Notes: generated by a model from the sequence alone, not told the origin. Positions 35,872-45,764 are shown, counted from the first letter of the stretch. The stretch is DNA of 64,000 nt from Desulfobulbaceae bacterium DB1 (GCA_001914235.1 MQUF01000003.1:62001-126000), one strand, 5' to 3'. A program made the numbers and translations.

Positions 35872-36651
35872 ATGCAAACAATCAAGCTCACTTTCCTGGC
35901 GACACTGCTGTTTTTTCTTTCTCTCGCCGGAGCATCGCAGGCGGAAATGCAACCGCTGCTTAAAAACAGGGCAGGGGTTCCCCCTTTTGACATCTTGAAG
36001 GAAATCCTCGCAACCCAAAACAGGCAGCCCTGCGGCAACGACAGACTGCCCCAGGATAACGCCGCCCCCTATATCACCTGGCTGGCTGACTCCGATGCCA
36101 GGGTGCAACCGCATTCCATTATTGCCTGCCCTGAAAGAAAAATTTTCTCCGTGCGCAACCTGGCCAACCAGCTCACCTCATCGCTTGCCGCCCTTGATTA
36201 CGGAGTCCGCCACCTGCACAGCCCCATGCTCCTGATTACCGGCAACACCGACAGCGAGGCGCTCCGTCTCTTTGCAAACGGCTATGCGTATCTTGAACCG
36301 ACAATACGACAGGAACTCGACCATCTTTACCCCGCCTTGCGATCAGCCGGAACGGAAACAACAGACGAGGGAGGAAACGAGGAAACCAGACAGGTTGAAA
36401 AAAATGTCGACTACCAGGTGAGGCAGGCCATGAACCGCTATGCTGACCGCATCAAAAATGGTCGGCTGACGGTGGTGGGAAGCGTTCTTGATATTACCAA
36501 TCGATACGGCAGAGGCGCAAATCAACTGATTATTATCAATATCAACGGAGAAATCGACGGCCGGAAGCTGAGAAAAATGGAACTGCTGCGCCGCATGGAC
36601 CCTGTCCTGTTGACTCCCATCGGCAGGCAGACGGCTGGAGCATATGACTGA
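35872..36651 (+). CDS. exported beta-carbonic-anhydrase-like protein without zinc ligands
   Basis: 259 residues with a signal peptide (LTFLATLLFFLSLAGASQA). The body follows a beta-carbonic anhydrase: ADSDARVQPHSI corresponds to CSDSRVPPE, SVRNLANQL to FVVRNAGN, and LLITGNTDSEALRLF to VLGHTxCGA; ERTVVGS-like LTVVGSVLDI closes the fold. The Cys before DSR, and the His and Cys of the third motif, are replaced by Ala, Asn and Ser, so all three zinc ligands appear lost. It is therefore probably non-catalytic, a binding or structural paralogue (inference). The start at 35872 is chosen because it begins the signal peptide; the ribosome binding site is weak. Confidence 0.72.
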   Translation: MQTIKLTFLATLLFFLSLAGASQAEMQPLLKNRAGVPPFDILKEILATQNRQPCGNDRLPQDNAAPYITWLADSDARVQPHSIIACPERKIFSVRNLANQLTSSLAALDYGVRHLHSPMLLITGNTDSEALRLFANGYAYLEPTIRQELDHLYPALRSAGTETTDEGGNEETRQVEKNVDYQVRQAMNRYADRIKNGRLTVVGSVLDITNRYGRGANQLIIININGEIDGRKLRKMELLRRMDPVLLTPIGRQTAGAYD

Positions 36652-36675
36652 ACAAAAAAATGACGTTCAAGAGAC

Positions 36676-36697
36676 GCGGGAGCTTTTCAGCTCCCGC
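36676..36697. terminator. hairpin between convergent genes
   Basis: GCGGGAGC, loop TTTTCA, GCTCCCGC. On the minus strand a seven-T run occurs 14 bases later. It separates the carbonic-anhydrase-like gene from the aminotransferase. Confidence 0.5.
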
Positions 36698-36704
36698 ATC
36701 ATGC

Positions 36705-38009
36705 TCACGAGGCGAGATATTTTTTGATGCTGTCCGCGATGGTTGCAAAAATCAGGCGGAACTTCTCTTCATTTCTTTCCAGCAGGGTTACCCGGAATCC
36801 CTGGATCGGCGTGGCAAAGGATGAGAGAGGCACAACACAGACCCCGGTCGCGCCCAGCAGGTAATAAACAAAACGCTTATCAAGGGAAATTCCGGGCTGG
36901 CTGACCAGCCTTTCTATCTCCGCCTGCACCTGGCTGTTTTCTATCTCCAGCGTCTGCCGGTGATTCAATACCCCGTCACGGAACGCCACACTCATGTAAA
37001 AGGCCCCGTTGGTACGGTTCACCAGCACCCCGTCAAGATCCTTCAGCGCCTCATAGGCGATATTGGAACACTGTTCATACCGCTCCACCCGCTCGGCCAG
37101 ATAATTCCCATACTCCGGATGGCTGACAATGCGGGGCAGCGCTTTCTGCGGCAGGGTTGTCGAGCAAACCTCCACCATTTTTGAGTTGAGGATCGATTTC
37201 ACATAGCTTTCAAACATGGGGTCACTGTGACCGTTATACACCTCGATCCAGCCGCAGCGTGACCCCGGCCATGGCATCTCCTTGGAAACGCCGCGCATGG
37301 CGATGGCCGGCACATCGCCGACAATGTCGGAAATGGGCACGGTTTTCTTGCCGTTATAAACGATATTGTGATACACCTCATCACAGATGACAAAAAGATC
37401 ATACCGCCGCGCCAGATCCACCATGCCCCGCAGAATGGACTCCGGATAAACCGCGCCGGTGGGATTGTCGGGATTGATGATCAAAATGCCGGCAACCGCG
37501 GGATTATATTTGATCCGCTTCTCCAGGTCATCAAGATCCGGATACCAGTTATTTTCCGGATCAAGCATATATGTCACCGGCCTGTCGCCGGCATGAGCCG
37601 CCTCGGCGGAGGAATGGGTGGTGTAGCTCGGGGTCGGCACAACCACCCGGGCGGTGGGACGAAGCAAACCGAAAATTTTGGTGATGGCGTCACCAAGCCC
37701 GTTAAAGAAAAGAATATCGTCCGCCGTTATCTGCGCCCCGCCGCGCGCATTGGTCCTCTCGGCGATAAACTGCCGGGTTTCCAGCATGCCCCGGGTCGGG
37801 CTGTAGCCGTAGCTGAGATCCTCCATCGCCAGTTCCGCGACTATCTCTTTCATCCAGGTCGGAATTTTTTCACCCTTGGCCACCGGATCACCGATATTTT
37901 CCCAATAGGTCGACATTCCAAGCTTCTGTAATTTTTCTCCGACACTGACAATATTACGAATTTCGTAAGTCAGTTCACCAGCACCTATATGCACAATATC
38001 CGTACGCAT
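36705..38009 (-). CDS. class I/II PLP-dependent aminotransferase
   Basis: 434 residues. PLP-enzyme features: GDAITKIFGLL and PTPSYTTHS (cofactor ring region), NPDNPTGAVY, CDEVYHNIVY (Asp), and the Schiff-base Lys in MRGVSKEMPWPGSRCGW. The sequence is of the aspartate/alanine aminotransferase type, but the substrate cannot be read from it. The ATG at 38009 follows AAAGGATCAG. Confidence 0.88.
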   Translation of the reverse strand: MRTDIVHIGAGELTYEIRNIVSVGEKLQKLGMSTYWENIGDPVAKGEKIPTWMKEIVAELAMEDLSYGYSPTRGMLETRQFIAERTNARGGAQITADDILFFNGLGDAITKIFGLLRPTARVVVPTPSYTTHSSAEAAHAGDRPVTYMLDPENNWYPDLDDLEKRIKYNPAVAGILIINPDNPTGAVYPESILRGMVDLARRYDLFVICDEVYHNIVYNGKKTVPISDIVGDVPAIAMRGVSKEMPWPGSRCGWIEVYNGHSDPMFESYVKSILNSKMVEVCSTTLPQKALPRIVSHPEYGNYLAERVERYEQCSNIAYEALKDLDGVLVNRTNGAFYMSVAFRDGVLNHRQTLEIENSQVQAEIERLVSQPGISLDKRFVYYLLGATGVCVVPLSSFATPIQGFRVTLLERNEEKFRLIFATIADSIKKYLAS

Positions 38010-38169
38010 TTTTCTGATCCTTTGTTTTCTGCACGGGAAGACAGTTAAAAAACAGACAAGGAATTTTTCTACCACACCCCATAAATATAGTCAACAAGGG
38101 GTTTAAGCTATCCGGAAAGGGTGCCGATGAGAGGTGTAAGAGCAATTTTTTTTCCAGGGAGGGAAGAAA

Positions 38170-38376
38170 ATGGCACAGATCTGGAAATTTTCGATCAGCG
38201 ACAACAAGGTGACAAGCGGGAGACGCGAAAGAATGCAGCTCTCAAAAAACGGCTGCAACGAACCGTTTAAAAACCGATATTGGTGTCCGAAAGCGCAGTG
38301 GTTCATGAAGGAAGCCTGCCCGTTCATAAACCGCCGTGAATGCGAAAATTACCGGGTCATGTGCGGCAGCCTCTAA
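38170..38376 (+). CDS. small Cys-rich protein, unknown function
   Basis: 68 residues with an excellent ribosome binding site (GGGAGGGAAG). Five cysteines (GCNEPF, YWCPKA, EACPF, RECEN, VMCGSL) suggest a metal or disulfide site. Ser/Lys-rich N-terminal half, no membrane segment. I do not recognise it; small Cys-rich proteins of this kind are frequent in Desulfobacterota. Confidence 0.68.
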   Translation: MAQIWKFSISDNKVTSGRRERMQLSKNGCNEPFKNRYWCPKAQWFMKEACPFINRRECENYRVMCGSL

Positions 38377-38397
38377 TGGATGAACAGCGGGGTAAAA

Positions 38398-39333
38398 TCA
38401 AACTGTCAGATGATATGCTCCCTGCCCCTGAGGCACGGAGCGGTAACTGGCAATCCCTTTCATTGCAACAGATGTCGTCCCCGACATTTTTTCGTTTTCC
38501 GTTGATGACGTCCCGGCTGCATCGGCATCGGCTTCTTCGCCGGAGGATTCATCGACAATCTTCTCCCGGGTATCGGCTTCTATTTTTTCCAGGCGCAAGT
38601 CTTTCACGGCTTCGCTTTTGACCACGGAAGCAGCCTGTGCCACTTTTCGATCCTGCGGGGAAGGATCAGCGGGCGCCAGTGCCGCTGATCTGACCCGATC
38701 CATCTTGGATATGGTTTCCGTCGGTGTGTCACCTTTAGAGGTATCAATCGACACCTCACCGGCAACCGCATAATTGCGGCCATCCGGTCCTCTTCTATAG
38801 GAGAAGTTGGCCCCGCCCTTGGCAAGGCCGCCCGCCGCGGCAAGATGGGCCTGCTCATGAGCGCGGACCTCACCGTCAGCTTTTTTCAGTTCCATGAGCA
38901 GTGTCACCTCTTCCGCAGAAAGGGGCTCGCCGTCACGCCCCTTGGGCTGCGAAGAGGTCACGGACCGAGCCGCGTCTGTTTCTTCGGTCGATTGGTCGCC
39001 ATCCTGCCCCGCAGCCATTTGGGAGCCGGACAGATCCGTTTCGTCGGCATCATCCGTAACGCCGGTGCCCTTTTCCGCCGCAAGCCGCTGATCCTGAGCC
39101 GCATAGACGCGCGCCGCGCACTGCAGGCAATTCCCGCACCGGCATCCGGAGGAAAACAGTCCGCCGCTCTCGGCGGTCGCTTTGTTTTTCCAGGAAAGAC
39201 CCCGCTCAAAAACATCACCGGCATTGCCGTTGTCCCGCGGCTCCGGTGTTTGCCCGGGAACCCCGGAAAAACCACTTCCGCTCGGTGCCGCAGGGGAGGA
39301 GATCCGGGTAAATATTGCACTTAATCCGGTCAT
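38398..39333 (-). CDS. SprA-family putative metalloprotease catalytic domain protein
   Basis: 311 residues. The HEQAH motif ([15 protein letters not shown]), followed by [22 protein letters not shown], is typical of the SprA-related (CJM1_0395) family, with two His and a Glu as candidate zinc ligands/catalytic residue. An N-terminal Cys cluster ([11 protein letters not shown]) and long low-complexity acidic stretches surround it. Starts at 39333 (GGGAG upstream) or 39378. Cellular role unknown. Confidence 0.8.
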   Translation of the reverse strand: MTGLSAIFTRISSPAAPSGSGFSGVPGQTPEPRDNGNAGDVFERGLSWKNKATAESGGLFSSGCRCGNCLQCAARVYAAQDQRLAAEKGTGVTDDADETDLSGSQMAAGQDGDQSTEETDAARSVTSSQPKGRDGEPLSAEEVTLLMELKKADGEVRAHEQAHLAAAGGLAKGGANFSYRRGPDGRNYAVAGEVSIDTSKGDTPTETISKMDRVRSAALAPADPSPQDRKVAQAASVVKSEAVKDLRLEKIEADTREKIVDESSGEEADADAAGTSSTENEKMSGTTSVAMKGIASYRSVPQGQGAYHLTV

Positions 39334-39521
39334 AGCAGCAACTCCCGAAAATTTGTCGGGCCGTGGCGAAATACCCATTACAGCCCAACCAATTGGCCAC
39401 GGCCTCGCATGCCACGTTAATTTCCGAAAATGGCTTCACGGCACAACAGGTCAAAAAAGCAGTGGACATGCCAATCATTATTCTTATCGGAAAAACGGAG
39501 GCCTTACTTAAATTTTTTTTC

Positions 39522-39550
39522 AAAAAAAATCCCCGGCCAAAGCCGGGGAT
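39522..39550 (-). terminator. intrinsic terminator of gltA
   Basis: ATCCCCGGC, loop CAAA, GCCGGGGAT, then a run of T on the minus strand. It lies 31 bases after the gltA stop. Confidence 0.85.
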
Positions 39551-39580
39551 GATTCGCACCTTTCCAACATGGCGGAAAAA

Positions 39581-40888
39581 CTACTTCCGCTCATCAATGG
39601 GAACAAAGGCTTTGCGTGTCGGACCGGTATAAATCTGACGCGGCCGTCCGATGCGCCAGTTCGGATCATCCCACATCTCCGTCCAGTGAGCGATCCATCC
39701 CGGCAGACGCCCCAGGGCGAACATAACGGTGAACATATTGTTGGGGATGCCGATGGCCCGATAGATGATACCGCTGTAAAAGTCCACATTGGGATAAAGA
39801 TGGCGTTCAATAAAATAGTCATCCTTCAAAACCACCTCCTCAATCTCGCGGGCGATATCAAGCAAAGGATCTCCTTTGAAACCAAGCGCCTCAAGCACCT
39901 TGTCACAGGCGCCCTTGATGATGCGGGAACGTGGATCATGGCTCTTATAAACCCGATGACCGAAGCCGACCAGCCGGAAAGGATCCTTGGGATCCTTCGC
40001 CTTTTCAATATATTTCCGGTAATCATCGCCATTTTCATAGATCTCCTCAAGCATTTCGATCACCGCCTGGTTGGCGCCGCCGTGCAAGGGACCCCAGAGG
40101 GCGTTGATACCCGCGGAAATTGAGGCGTAGAGATTGACCCTGGCGCTGCCGACCAGACGCACGGTGGAGGTGGAACAATTCTGTTCATGGTCGGCATGAA
40201 GAATGAGCAGCTTGTTCAAGGCGGACACCACGGCGTCATTCACCACATAGGGCTGCACCGGAGAATCAAACATCATGTTGAGAAAATTGGCGCAATAGGA
40301 ATAATCATGGCGCGGATAAACCAGAGGTTGCCCCATGGACTTCTTATAGGAAAAGGCGGCAATGGTCCTGATCTTGGAAATAAGCCGCGCGCTCATGAGA
40401 TCAATATTGTCCAGGGGATTGGCCGCCATCTCCGGATAAAAATTACAAAGCGAGTTGACCATTGAGGACAGGATGGACATGGGCGGGGCATATGGAGGAA
40501 AATGATCAAAAAAATGAATCATATCCTCATGAAGCAGGGCGAAACGGCCCAGCATGGTGCTGAAATTACCCAGCTCCTGACGGGTGGGCAGAGAACCGTG
40601 CACCAGCAGATAGGCGACCTCGACAAAGGTGCAGTTATCCGCCAGATCCTCGATGGCATACCCGCGGTAGTTGAGAATCCCTTTTTCCCCGTCCAGATAG
40701 GTGATCTGACTGCCGCAGGAACCGGTGTTCATGTAGCCCGAATCAATGGTCACATAGCCGGTTTCCGCTCGCAACGTTCTGATGTCAATGGCCTTTTCCC
40801 CTTCCGACCCGACAATAATCGGCAGGTTATAGGTTTTCCCGTCGATTGTCAGCTGCGCCTTTTTATCGGTAATAAACTTATTAAGCAT
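39581..40888 (-). CDS. gltA: citrate synthase
   Basis: 435 residues, the length of type II (Gram-negative, NADH-sensitive) citrate synthase. Active-site His in LHADHEQNCSTS, His in GPLHGGANQAV, and GFGHRVYKSHDPR. An AAAGGATAGCA precedes the ATG. It condenses oxaloacetate with acetyl-CoA in the TCA cycle. Confidence 0.96.
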   Translation of the reverse strand: MLNKFITDKKAQLTIDGKTYNLPIIVGSEGEKAIDIRTLRAETGYVTIDSGYMNTGSCGSQITYLDGEKGILNYRGYAIEDLADNCTFVEVAYLLVHGSLPTRQELGNFSTMLGRFALLHEDMIHFFDHFPPYAPPMSILSSMVNSLCNFYPEMAANPLDNIDLMSARLISKIRTIAAFSYKKSMGQPLVYPRHDYSYCANFLNMMFDSPVQPYVVNDAVVSALNKLLILHADHEQNCSTSTVRLVGSARVNLYASISAGINALWGPLHGGANQAVIEMLEEIYENGDDYRKYIEKAKDPKDPFRLVGFGHRVYKSHDPRSRIIKGACDKVLEALGFKGDPLLDIAREIEEVVLKDDYFIERHLYPNVDFYSGIIYRAIGIPNNMFTVMFALGRLPGWIAHWTEMWDDPNWRIGRPRQIYTGPTRKAFVPIDERK

Positions 40889-40920
40889 ATTGCTATCCTT
40901 TCTCGCACACGCATCAGAGA

Positions 40921-40949
40921 TTGACGAATGCTGTTTAACTCATTATAAA
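40921..40949 (+). promoter_or_regulatory. promoter of thiE
   Basis: TTGACG (40921-40926), 17 bases, TATAAA (40944-40949): five of six in both boxes. It gives a leader of about 45 bases. No TPP riboswitch is seen between it and the start. Confidence 0.6.
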
Positions 40950-41001
40950 AGGCGGATTATAGGAAAGTTTACCACAACTTTCAACCAATAATATGTAACC
41001 C

Positions 41002-41748
41002 ATGTCATCTCAACGAGTTAGAGCCAAGCGAAACCCAAACTGGAATAACCGCAAAGTGACACCGCCAAGCAGCATCTACCAGCAACGACTGGCACAATTT
41101 ATCGAGCAGGTTACCGTCTATCCGGTTTCCTGCGAAAAACTCGCCCGCGGACGAAGCGACGAACAGTGGCTTGACGGGGTTCTTGCCGGAGGCGCACGCA
41201 TCGTGCAGCTGCGGGATAAAATTTCCGACGACCGCATCCTGTTTGCCAAGGCGTTGGTTTTCCGAAAAAAAACCAGCGCGGCTGGCGCCCTGCTTATCGT
41301 CAACAACCGGGTCGACATCGCCCTGCTTGTCTCGGCCGACGGCGTGCATCTCGGCAACAGCGACCTGCCTGCCGAGGAAATACGGCGGCTGGCCCCGGAC
41401 CTGCTCATCGGCGTATCGGCCAACAGCCGCGAACAAGCAGCATCCGCCAGGGAGCGGGGGGCGAGCTATTACAATATCGGCCCGCTTTTTCCCACATCGA
41501 CCAAAGCAGGTCTGACGGAATTTATCGGCGAACAAGCCATCACCGACTACTCCTCTCTTTCCGACCTGCCCTTCACCGTGATGGGCGGCATCAAACTCCC
41601 GCATGTGGCAGGGCTGACCGCGCTGGGGGCCAAACGCATTGCCGTTGTCACCGCCCTGACCCAGGCAGACGACATCGCCAGGGAAACCAGACGCTGGATC
41701 GAGGCGATCGGCACCGGAATCAAAACTCGCGGAGAACGACATTGCTAA
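41002..41748 (+). CDS. thiE: thiamine-phosphate synthase
   Basis: 248 residues. TIM-barrel motifs GGARIVQLRDK, LLIVNNRVDIAL, GVHLGNSDLPAEE, GVSANSREQA, YYNIGPLFPTSTK and TVMGGIKLPHV. It couples HMP-PP with the thiazole phosphate. The first 30 residues are basic and not part of the fold, so a later start is possible. Its stop overlaps the next gene's start. Confidence 0.9.
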   Translation: MSSQRVRAKRNPNWNNRKVTPPSSIYQQRLAQFIEQVTVYPVSCEKLARGRSDEQWLDGVLAGGARIVQLRDKISDDRILFAKALVFRKKTSAAGALLIVNNRVDIALLVSADGVHLGNSDLPAEEIRRLAPDLLIGVSANSREQAASARERGASYYNIGPLFPTSTKAGLTEFIGEQAITDYSSLSDLPFTVMGGIKLPHVAGLTALGAKRIAVVTALTQADDIARETRRWIEAIGTGIKTRGERHC

Positions 41749-42398
41749 GCGACAAAATCAAGGAAATCAAATTACTCATGCAATATGCCGTCCCACCTGA
41801 AGAGCGGGAGCAGGCGCTGGCCCTGCTGGAAAAATACGACGGCGACCGCATTGCCCTCAATCTTTTTCATTCTTTCTACAGTTATCTGCCGGAAGGGCTG
41901 GATGACGCCATCAGCGCCGTCCACGTTCTGGCACGAAAAGAAGGGTTGTTTCTCCTCTGCGCCGTCACAGGCATCAACAACTATCTCTACATGGTGAGCC
42001 AGGAGGATGCGGAATTTCTCGGCAGCAGCGCGGAGGGAATCTGGGACAGTGACGTCCGGGACTTTTTCGGCTATCGGGATCAGGAGGAAAGCGCCAAAGA
42101 ATTGGCGGATATTTCCAGTTTTTCCCCGTATACCCCCGCCCATGCGGATGAGGAACTCTGCCCGGTCTGTTCGGCCGCGGACGGCGAACTGCACGCCCTC
42201 GGCTGCCCGGTGGAGGTCTGCCCCTGGTGCGACGGGCAACTGACCAGATGCAATTGCCGCTTCACCATCACCGGCAAGAGCAAACTGCACACCGAAGCGG
42301 ATCTGCTTCCCCTGCAGGAAGAACTGCATAAAAAAGGGCGCGTCCCTTATGATGCCAAGAGACAGCGCCCCGCGTATCCCGAGGATATTGAAAGCTGA
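41742..42398 (+). CDS. zinc-ribbon protein, unknown function
   Basis: 218 residues. TTG start inside the end of thiE, with GGAGAACGACA before it, so translation is coupled. The N-terminal part is alpha/beta; a C-terminal Cys cluster (LCPVC, GCPVEVCPWCDGQL, RCNC) is a metal-binding ribbon. I do not recognise the family. Its pairing with thiE may be coincidental. Confidence 0.72.
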   Translation: MLSDKIKEIKLLMQYAVPPEEREQALALLEKYDGDRIALNLFHSFYSYLPEGLDDAISAVHVLARKEGLFLLCAVTGINNYLYMVSQEDAEFLGSSAEGIWDSDVRDFFGYRDQEESAKELADISSFSPYTPAHADEELCPVCSAADGELHALGCPVEVCPWCDGQLTRCNCRFTITGKSKLHTEADLLPLQEELHKKGRVPYDAKRQRPAYPEDIES

Positions 42399-42497
42399 TT
42401 CCCGAGTTGCAATACCATGCAGGAAACAAATACTTTTTTGAGTTACTCGAAGCGTGCTTTCAGAAAATTCAGTTGCCGGGAAACGGAATAAAACCTC

Positions 42498-43451
42498 TTA
42501 CTTCAGCTCATCCAGGTATCTGTAAAACTCGGAATCGGAAGAAATAATCAACCGGGTATTACCGCCGATGGTGTTCTGGTAGGCCTCCAGGCTCTTGGAA
42601 AAGGCATAAAACTCAGGATCGCGGCCGTAGGCCTCGGCATAAATTCCCGCCGCCTCCGCATCGGCCTTTCCCTTGATTTCCTGCGCCTTGCGGGTTGCCA
42701 GGGAGGTGATCTCCTTCAGCTCACGATCCACCTTGCCGAGAATTTCCGCCTTCTGGCCTTCACCAAGGGATCTCTTTTCCGCCGCAATCCTCTTCCTTTC
42801 GGAAATCATGCGTTCATAAACCTTCTGGCGCACACTGTCGATATAATTGACCCGCTTGAACATGACGTCAACCAGTTCAATACCGTACTCGGGAGTCAGC
42901 TTGGCGGCCGACTCAAAAATCATCTGGGAAATTTTGTCGCGGCCAAGCTTGATCGGCTTTGCCACCTCCGCTTCGGCAACCGAACTTTTGATCGTGCCGG
43001 GAACCCAGTCGGAACTTCTGATAATTTCCACCAGATCGTTTTTATTCACCATGTCCCGGATGGTACTGTCAATGATATCATCAAGAATGGTCTGGGCCCG
43101 GGTGACATTATTGACCGACTGGAGAAAACGCAGCGGATCGGAAATGCGCCAGCGGGCGGTGGCGTCGATATAGACAAAGGTCTTGTCATTGGTGGGGATC
43201 TGATTGGGATCGCCATCCCAGATCATCACCCTTTTTTCAAAAAACCGCACATCCTGGATAAACGGTGTTTTGAACTTGAGTCCCGCCTCGGTCACCGGCG
43301 TGCCGACCGGAGCACCAAACTGGGTCACCACCACCTGCTGCCCTTCAGGCAGGATATAAAAACCGTCCCAAACGGTGATGCCCGCGCCAACCACAAGGGC
43401 AATCAAAATATAACGCACAAAGATATTCACTGTATTCTCCCTTTGACTCAT
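42498..43451 (-). CDS. hflC: HflC, protease-modulating SPFH/Band 7 protein
   Basis: 317 residues with one N-terminal membrane segment (about 9-27), then a Band 7 domain (YILPEGQQVVVTQFG) and a helical region (ERMISERKRIAAEKRSLGEG). Partner of HflK in the complex that restrains FtsH. 102 bases after hflK on the same strand. Confidence 0.92.
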   Translation of the reverse strand: MSQRENTVNIFVRYILIALVVGAGITVWDGFYILPEGQQVVVTQFGAPVGTPVTEAGLKFKTPFIQDVRFFEKRVMIWDGDPNQIPTNDKTFVYIDATARWRISDPLRFLQSVNNVTRAQTILDDIIDSTIRDMVNKNDLVEIIRSSDWVPGTIKSSVAEAEVAKPIKLGRDKISQMIFESAAKLTPEYGIELVDVMFKRVNYIDSVRQKVYERMISERKRIAAEKRSLGEGQKAEILGKVDRELKEITSLATRKAQEIKGKADAEAAGIYAEAYGRDPEFYAFSKSLEAYQNTIGGNTRLIISSDSEFYRYLDELK

Positions 43452-43553
43452 TGACAGAGTTTCATTGAGAGGCCCCGAAAATGGTCATGACCTCTCCACC
43501 CATTTCATCCCGGCCCCTGATGCCGTTCACACTCCTGCGATGCAGCAGTTTTT

Positions 43554-44681
43554 TTACTGCGGCTGCGCTTTTTGATCCGAAGATTTGCGGGTCGAGGTCA
43601 AATCAAGAAAAGGCAGTATCGCCTGCTGCTGCTTGTCAATGACATAAACATCCGTCACTGTCGGCAGCACCTTCTGCATGGTCTCCAGGTACATCCTCTT
43701 GCGGGTCACGTCCTCGGCCTTTTTGTATTCCTCGAGAATGGCGAGAAAACGGCTGGTTTCACCCTTGGCCAGGTTGGTTCGTTCAACCGCATAGCCGTGC
43801 GCCTCCTCCAGCACCTTCTTGGCGTCACCGCGGGCCTTGGGAATAACATTGTTGTACGTCTGTTCCGCCTCGTTGACCATGCGCTTCATTTCCTGATCCG
43901 CTTCATTAACCTCGTTGAAAGCGGGCTTGACCGTGTCCGGCGGGTTGATATCCTGGAGTTTGACCGCAAGGATATTGACACCGCTTTCGTAGCGGTTCAG
44001 ATTTCCCTGCAAATCCTTGGCGATCGATGCCTCAAGGATCTCGCGATTGCTCAGCACGTAATCAAAATCCTGATTACCGACAACGCGGCGAATAACCATT
44101 TCCCCGATATCGCGCACCGCCTGATCCACATCCCGCACCTTGAAAACGAAATGAAAGGGATCGGCAACCTTGTACTGAACAATCCATTCGACATCAATGA
44201 CGTTCTTATCCCCGGTCAGCATCAGCGATTCCACATCAAGACCTTCCTTGACATAGATCGATTTCTCCCCCGGAACCTTGGTGCGGAAGCCGAATTCCAG
44301 TTTGCGCACCGTCTCCACATCAACCTTGACCACATCGTCAATGATGGGGACCTTGAAGTTGAGCCCCGAGGAGGCAAGCTTATTGAACTTGCCGAACCGC
44401 AGAACCACGCCTTTTTCACCCGGCTGGATGGTGTAAAAGGACGAATAGAGGATCTGAATGATGAAGACGACCGCGACAATGGCGACAATTTTCATGATGC
44501 CGGCGCCGATGTTCGGCGGCGTGCCTGGAGACGAGGAAGGAGTCTCACCCCCGCCGTTGCCCTGCCCTCCGCGGTTCTCAAAGCTGTCTTTGATCTTTTT
44601 CAAAAAACCGGCAAGGATATCTTCCGGAGAGGTGGGACGCTTTTTCTGACCCCACGGTGGTTGTTGATCGTCGAATGCCAT
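43554..44681 (-). CDS. hflK: HflK, protease-modulating SPFH/Band 7 protein
   Basis: 375 residues. A Gly/Pro-rich cytosolic N-terminus (ENRGGQGNGGG), one membrane segment (about 70-88), a Band 7 domain (YTIQPGEKGVVLRFG) and a coiled-coil region (EVNEADQEMKRMVNEAEQTY). AGGAACG before the ATG at 44681 fixes the start. First in hflKC. Confidence 0.92.
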   Translation of the reverse strand: MAFDDQQPPWGQKKRPTSPEDILAGFLKKIKDSFENRGGQGNGGGETPSSSPGTPPNIGAGIMKIVAIVAVVFIIQILYSSFYTIQPGEKGVVLRFGKFNKLASSGLNFKVPIIDDVVKVDVETVRKLEFGFRTKVPGEKSIYVKEGLDVESLMLTGDKNVIDVEWIVQYKVADPFHFVFKVRDVDQAVRDIGEMVIRRVVGNQDFDYVLSNREILEASIAKDLQGNLNRYESGVNILAVKLQDINPPDTVKPAFNEVNEADQEMKRMVNEAEQTYNNVIPKARGDAKKVLEEAHGYAVERTNLAKGETSRFLAILEEYKKAEDVTRKRMYLETMQKVLPTVTDVYVIDKQQQAILPFLDLTSTRKSSDQKAQPQ

Positions 44682-44782
44682 TTTTCGTTCCTGTTTCAAA
44701 TTGAAGAGATCAGCTCGCCGGCATGGCCGCATTGTAAAGGGCAGCCCCGACAAACACTGTGTTTTTCATTACACCATTTTTA

Positions 44783-45721
44783 TCAAGAAAAGGCAAGCCA
44801 CCAGCCGCCGATAACGAGTAGAAGAGTCGACATCAGGAAGCAGAACTGGCGCTTCCAGGAATTGCTCCATGTCAGGAAATTCGGGAACAAAGCGGCAAGA
44901 AAGCCGATGGCCACCCCGGCAAGCAGCCCCCAGAAATGGGCGCCCAGATCGGTTCTTTCGCCGCTGCTGCCCAGCATGGCGAGCAGGCTGAGTCCCGCGC
45001 CCAGGGGCAGAATAATTCCCTGCAGGCGGAGTTGCCTTTTCAGCTCAAGACCGGTCAAAATGCCGATGGCGCCGAAGACGGCGGTGGAAAATCCCACGGA
45101 CAGATGCTGCTCCGCACGGAGAAAGATGTTTAAACTGTTGCCGAGGATTCCGGCGGCCAGCACAAGCAGCCAACCAAGGCCGCTGCCCAGTATTTTGCAG
45201 AGAAAATGGATCACCATGCCACCGATGATGACATTGCCCAGCACATGCACCGGGTCGGCATGCAGGGTCAGTCCGGTCAGCAGACGCCACCACTGGCCGT
45301 GGTTGACAATCTGTTCTAAATTCACCGCACCTGCCTGAAACCAGGGGCTGCCGTCCCGCCATGGCCCGGTGACCCAGTAAAAGATCAGGAGAAACCCCAT
45401 GAGCAGCAGGGTGGGCGGCTGTCTCTCCCGGAAGGAAAAAAACCCGACAGGCTCCTCTTTCCGGGGGGGCCAGTTTCTGTTTTCCCGCTCAAAAGCGGCA
45501 ATATGACTGATGGCAAAAGATTTGTCCCGTTCATCCACACTGAGCAGCCAGTAATTGGACTCCCTGACCAGACGATGCGGGACATTGACGGACTGCAGCA
45601 CCAGCGACCAGATATAGGCCTGCTGGTATTTTTTAATGTGGGCCAGGGAAACCCAGTTTTCATTTTCCGACACAAGGGTCAACGCTGCCGCGTCCTTCCG
45701 GCCAGGGGGGACAATGCGCAT
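44783..45721 (-). CDS. rhomboid family intramembrane serine protease
   Basis: 312 residues. A cytosolic N-terminal domain of about 100 residues, then six or seven membrane segments. Catalytic motif GFSTAVFGAIG (Ser) in one helix and His in LGAHFWGLLAG; HADPVHVLGNVI is the family's N-terminal His-Asn region. It is between the aspartyl protease-like gene and hflKC on the same strand. Confidence 0.88.
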   Translation of the reverse strand: MRIVPPGRKDAAALTLVSENENWVSLAHIKKYQQAYIWSLVLQSVNVPHRLVRESNYWLLSVDERDKSFAISHIAAFERENRNWPPRKEEPVGFFSFRERQPPTLLLMGFLLIFYWVTGPWRDGSPWFQAGAVNLEQIVNHGQWWRLLTGLTLHADPVHVLGNVIIGGMVIHFLCKILGSGLGWLLVLAAGILGNSLNIFLRAEQHLSVGFSTAVFGAIGILTGLELKRQLRLQGIILPLGAGLSLLAMLGSSGERTDLGAHFWGLLAGVAIGFLAALFPNFLTWSNSWKRQFCFLMSTLLLVIGGWWLAFS

Positions 45722-45764
45722 CGCGCCCCGCGCACCCTGGGCGTAAAAAAAGGTTAGCCGAATG

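Noticed and set aside
40950..41001. TPP riboswitch in front of thiE
   Set aside because: The leader is only about 50 bases and shows none of the conserved TPP aptamer segments.
43572..45338. 588-codon plus-strand open frame
   Set aside because: It is antisense to hflK and part of the rhomboid gene, both well supported, and shows no recognisable protein features.
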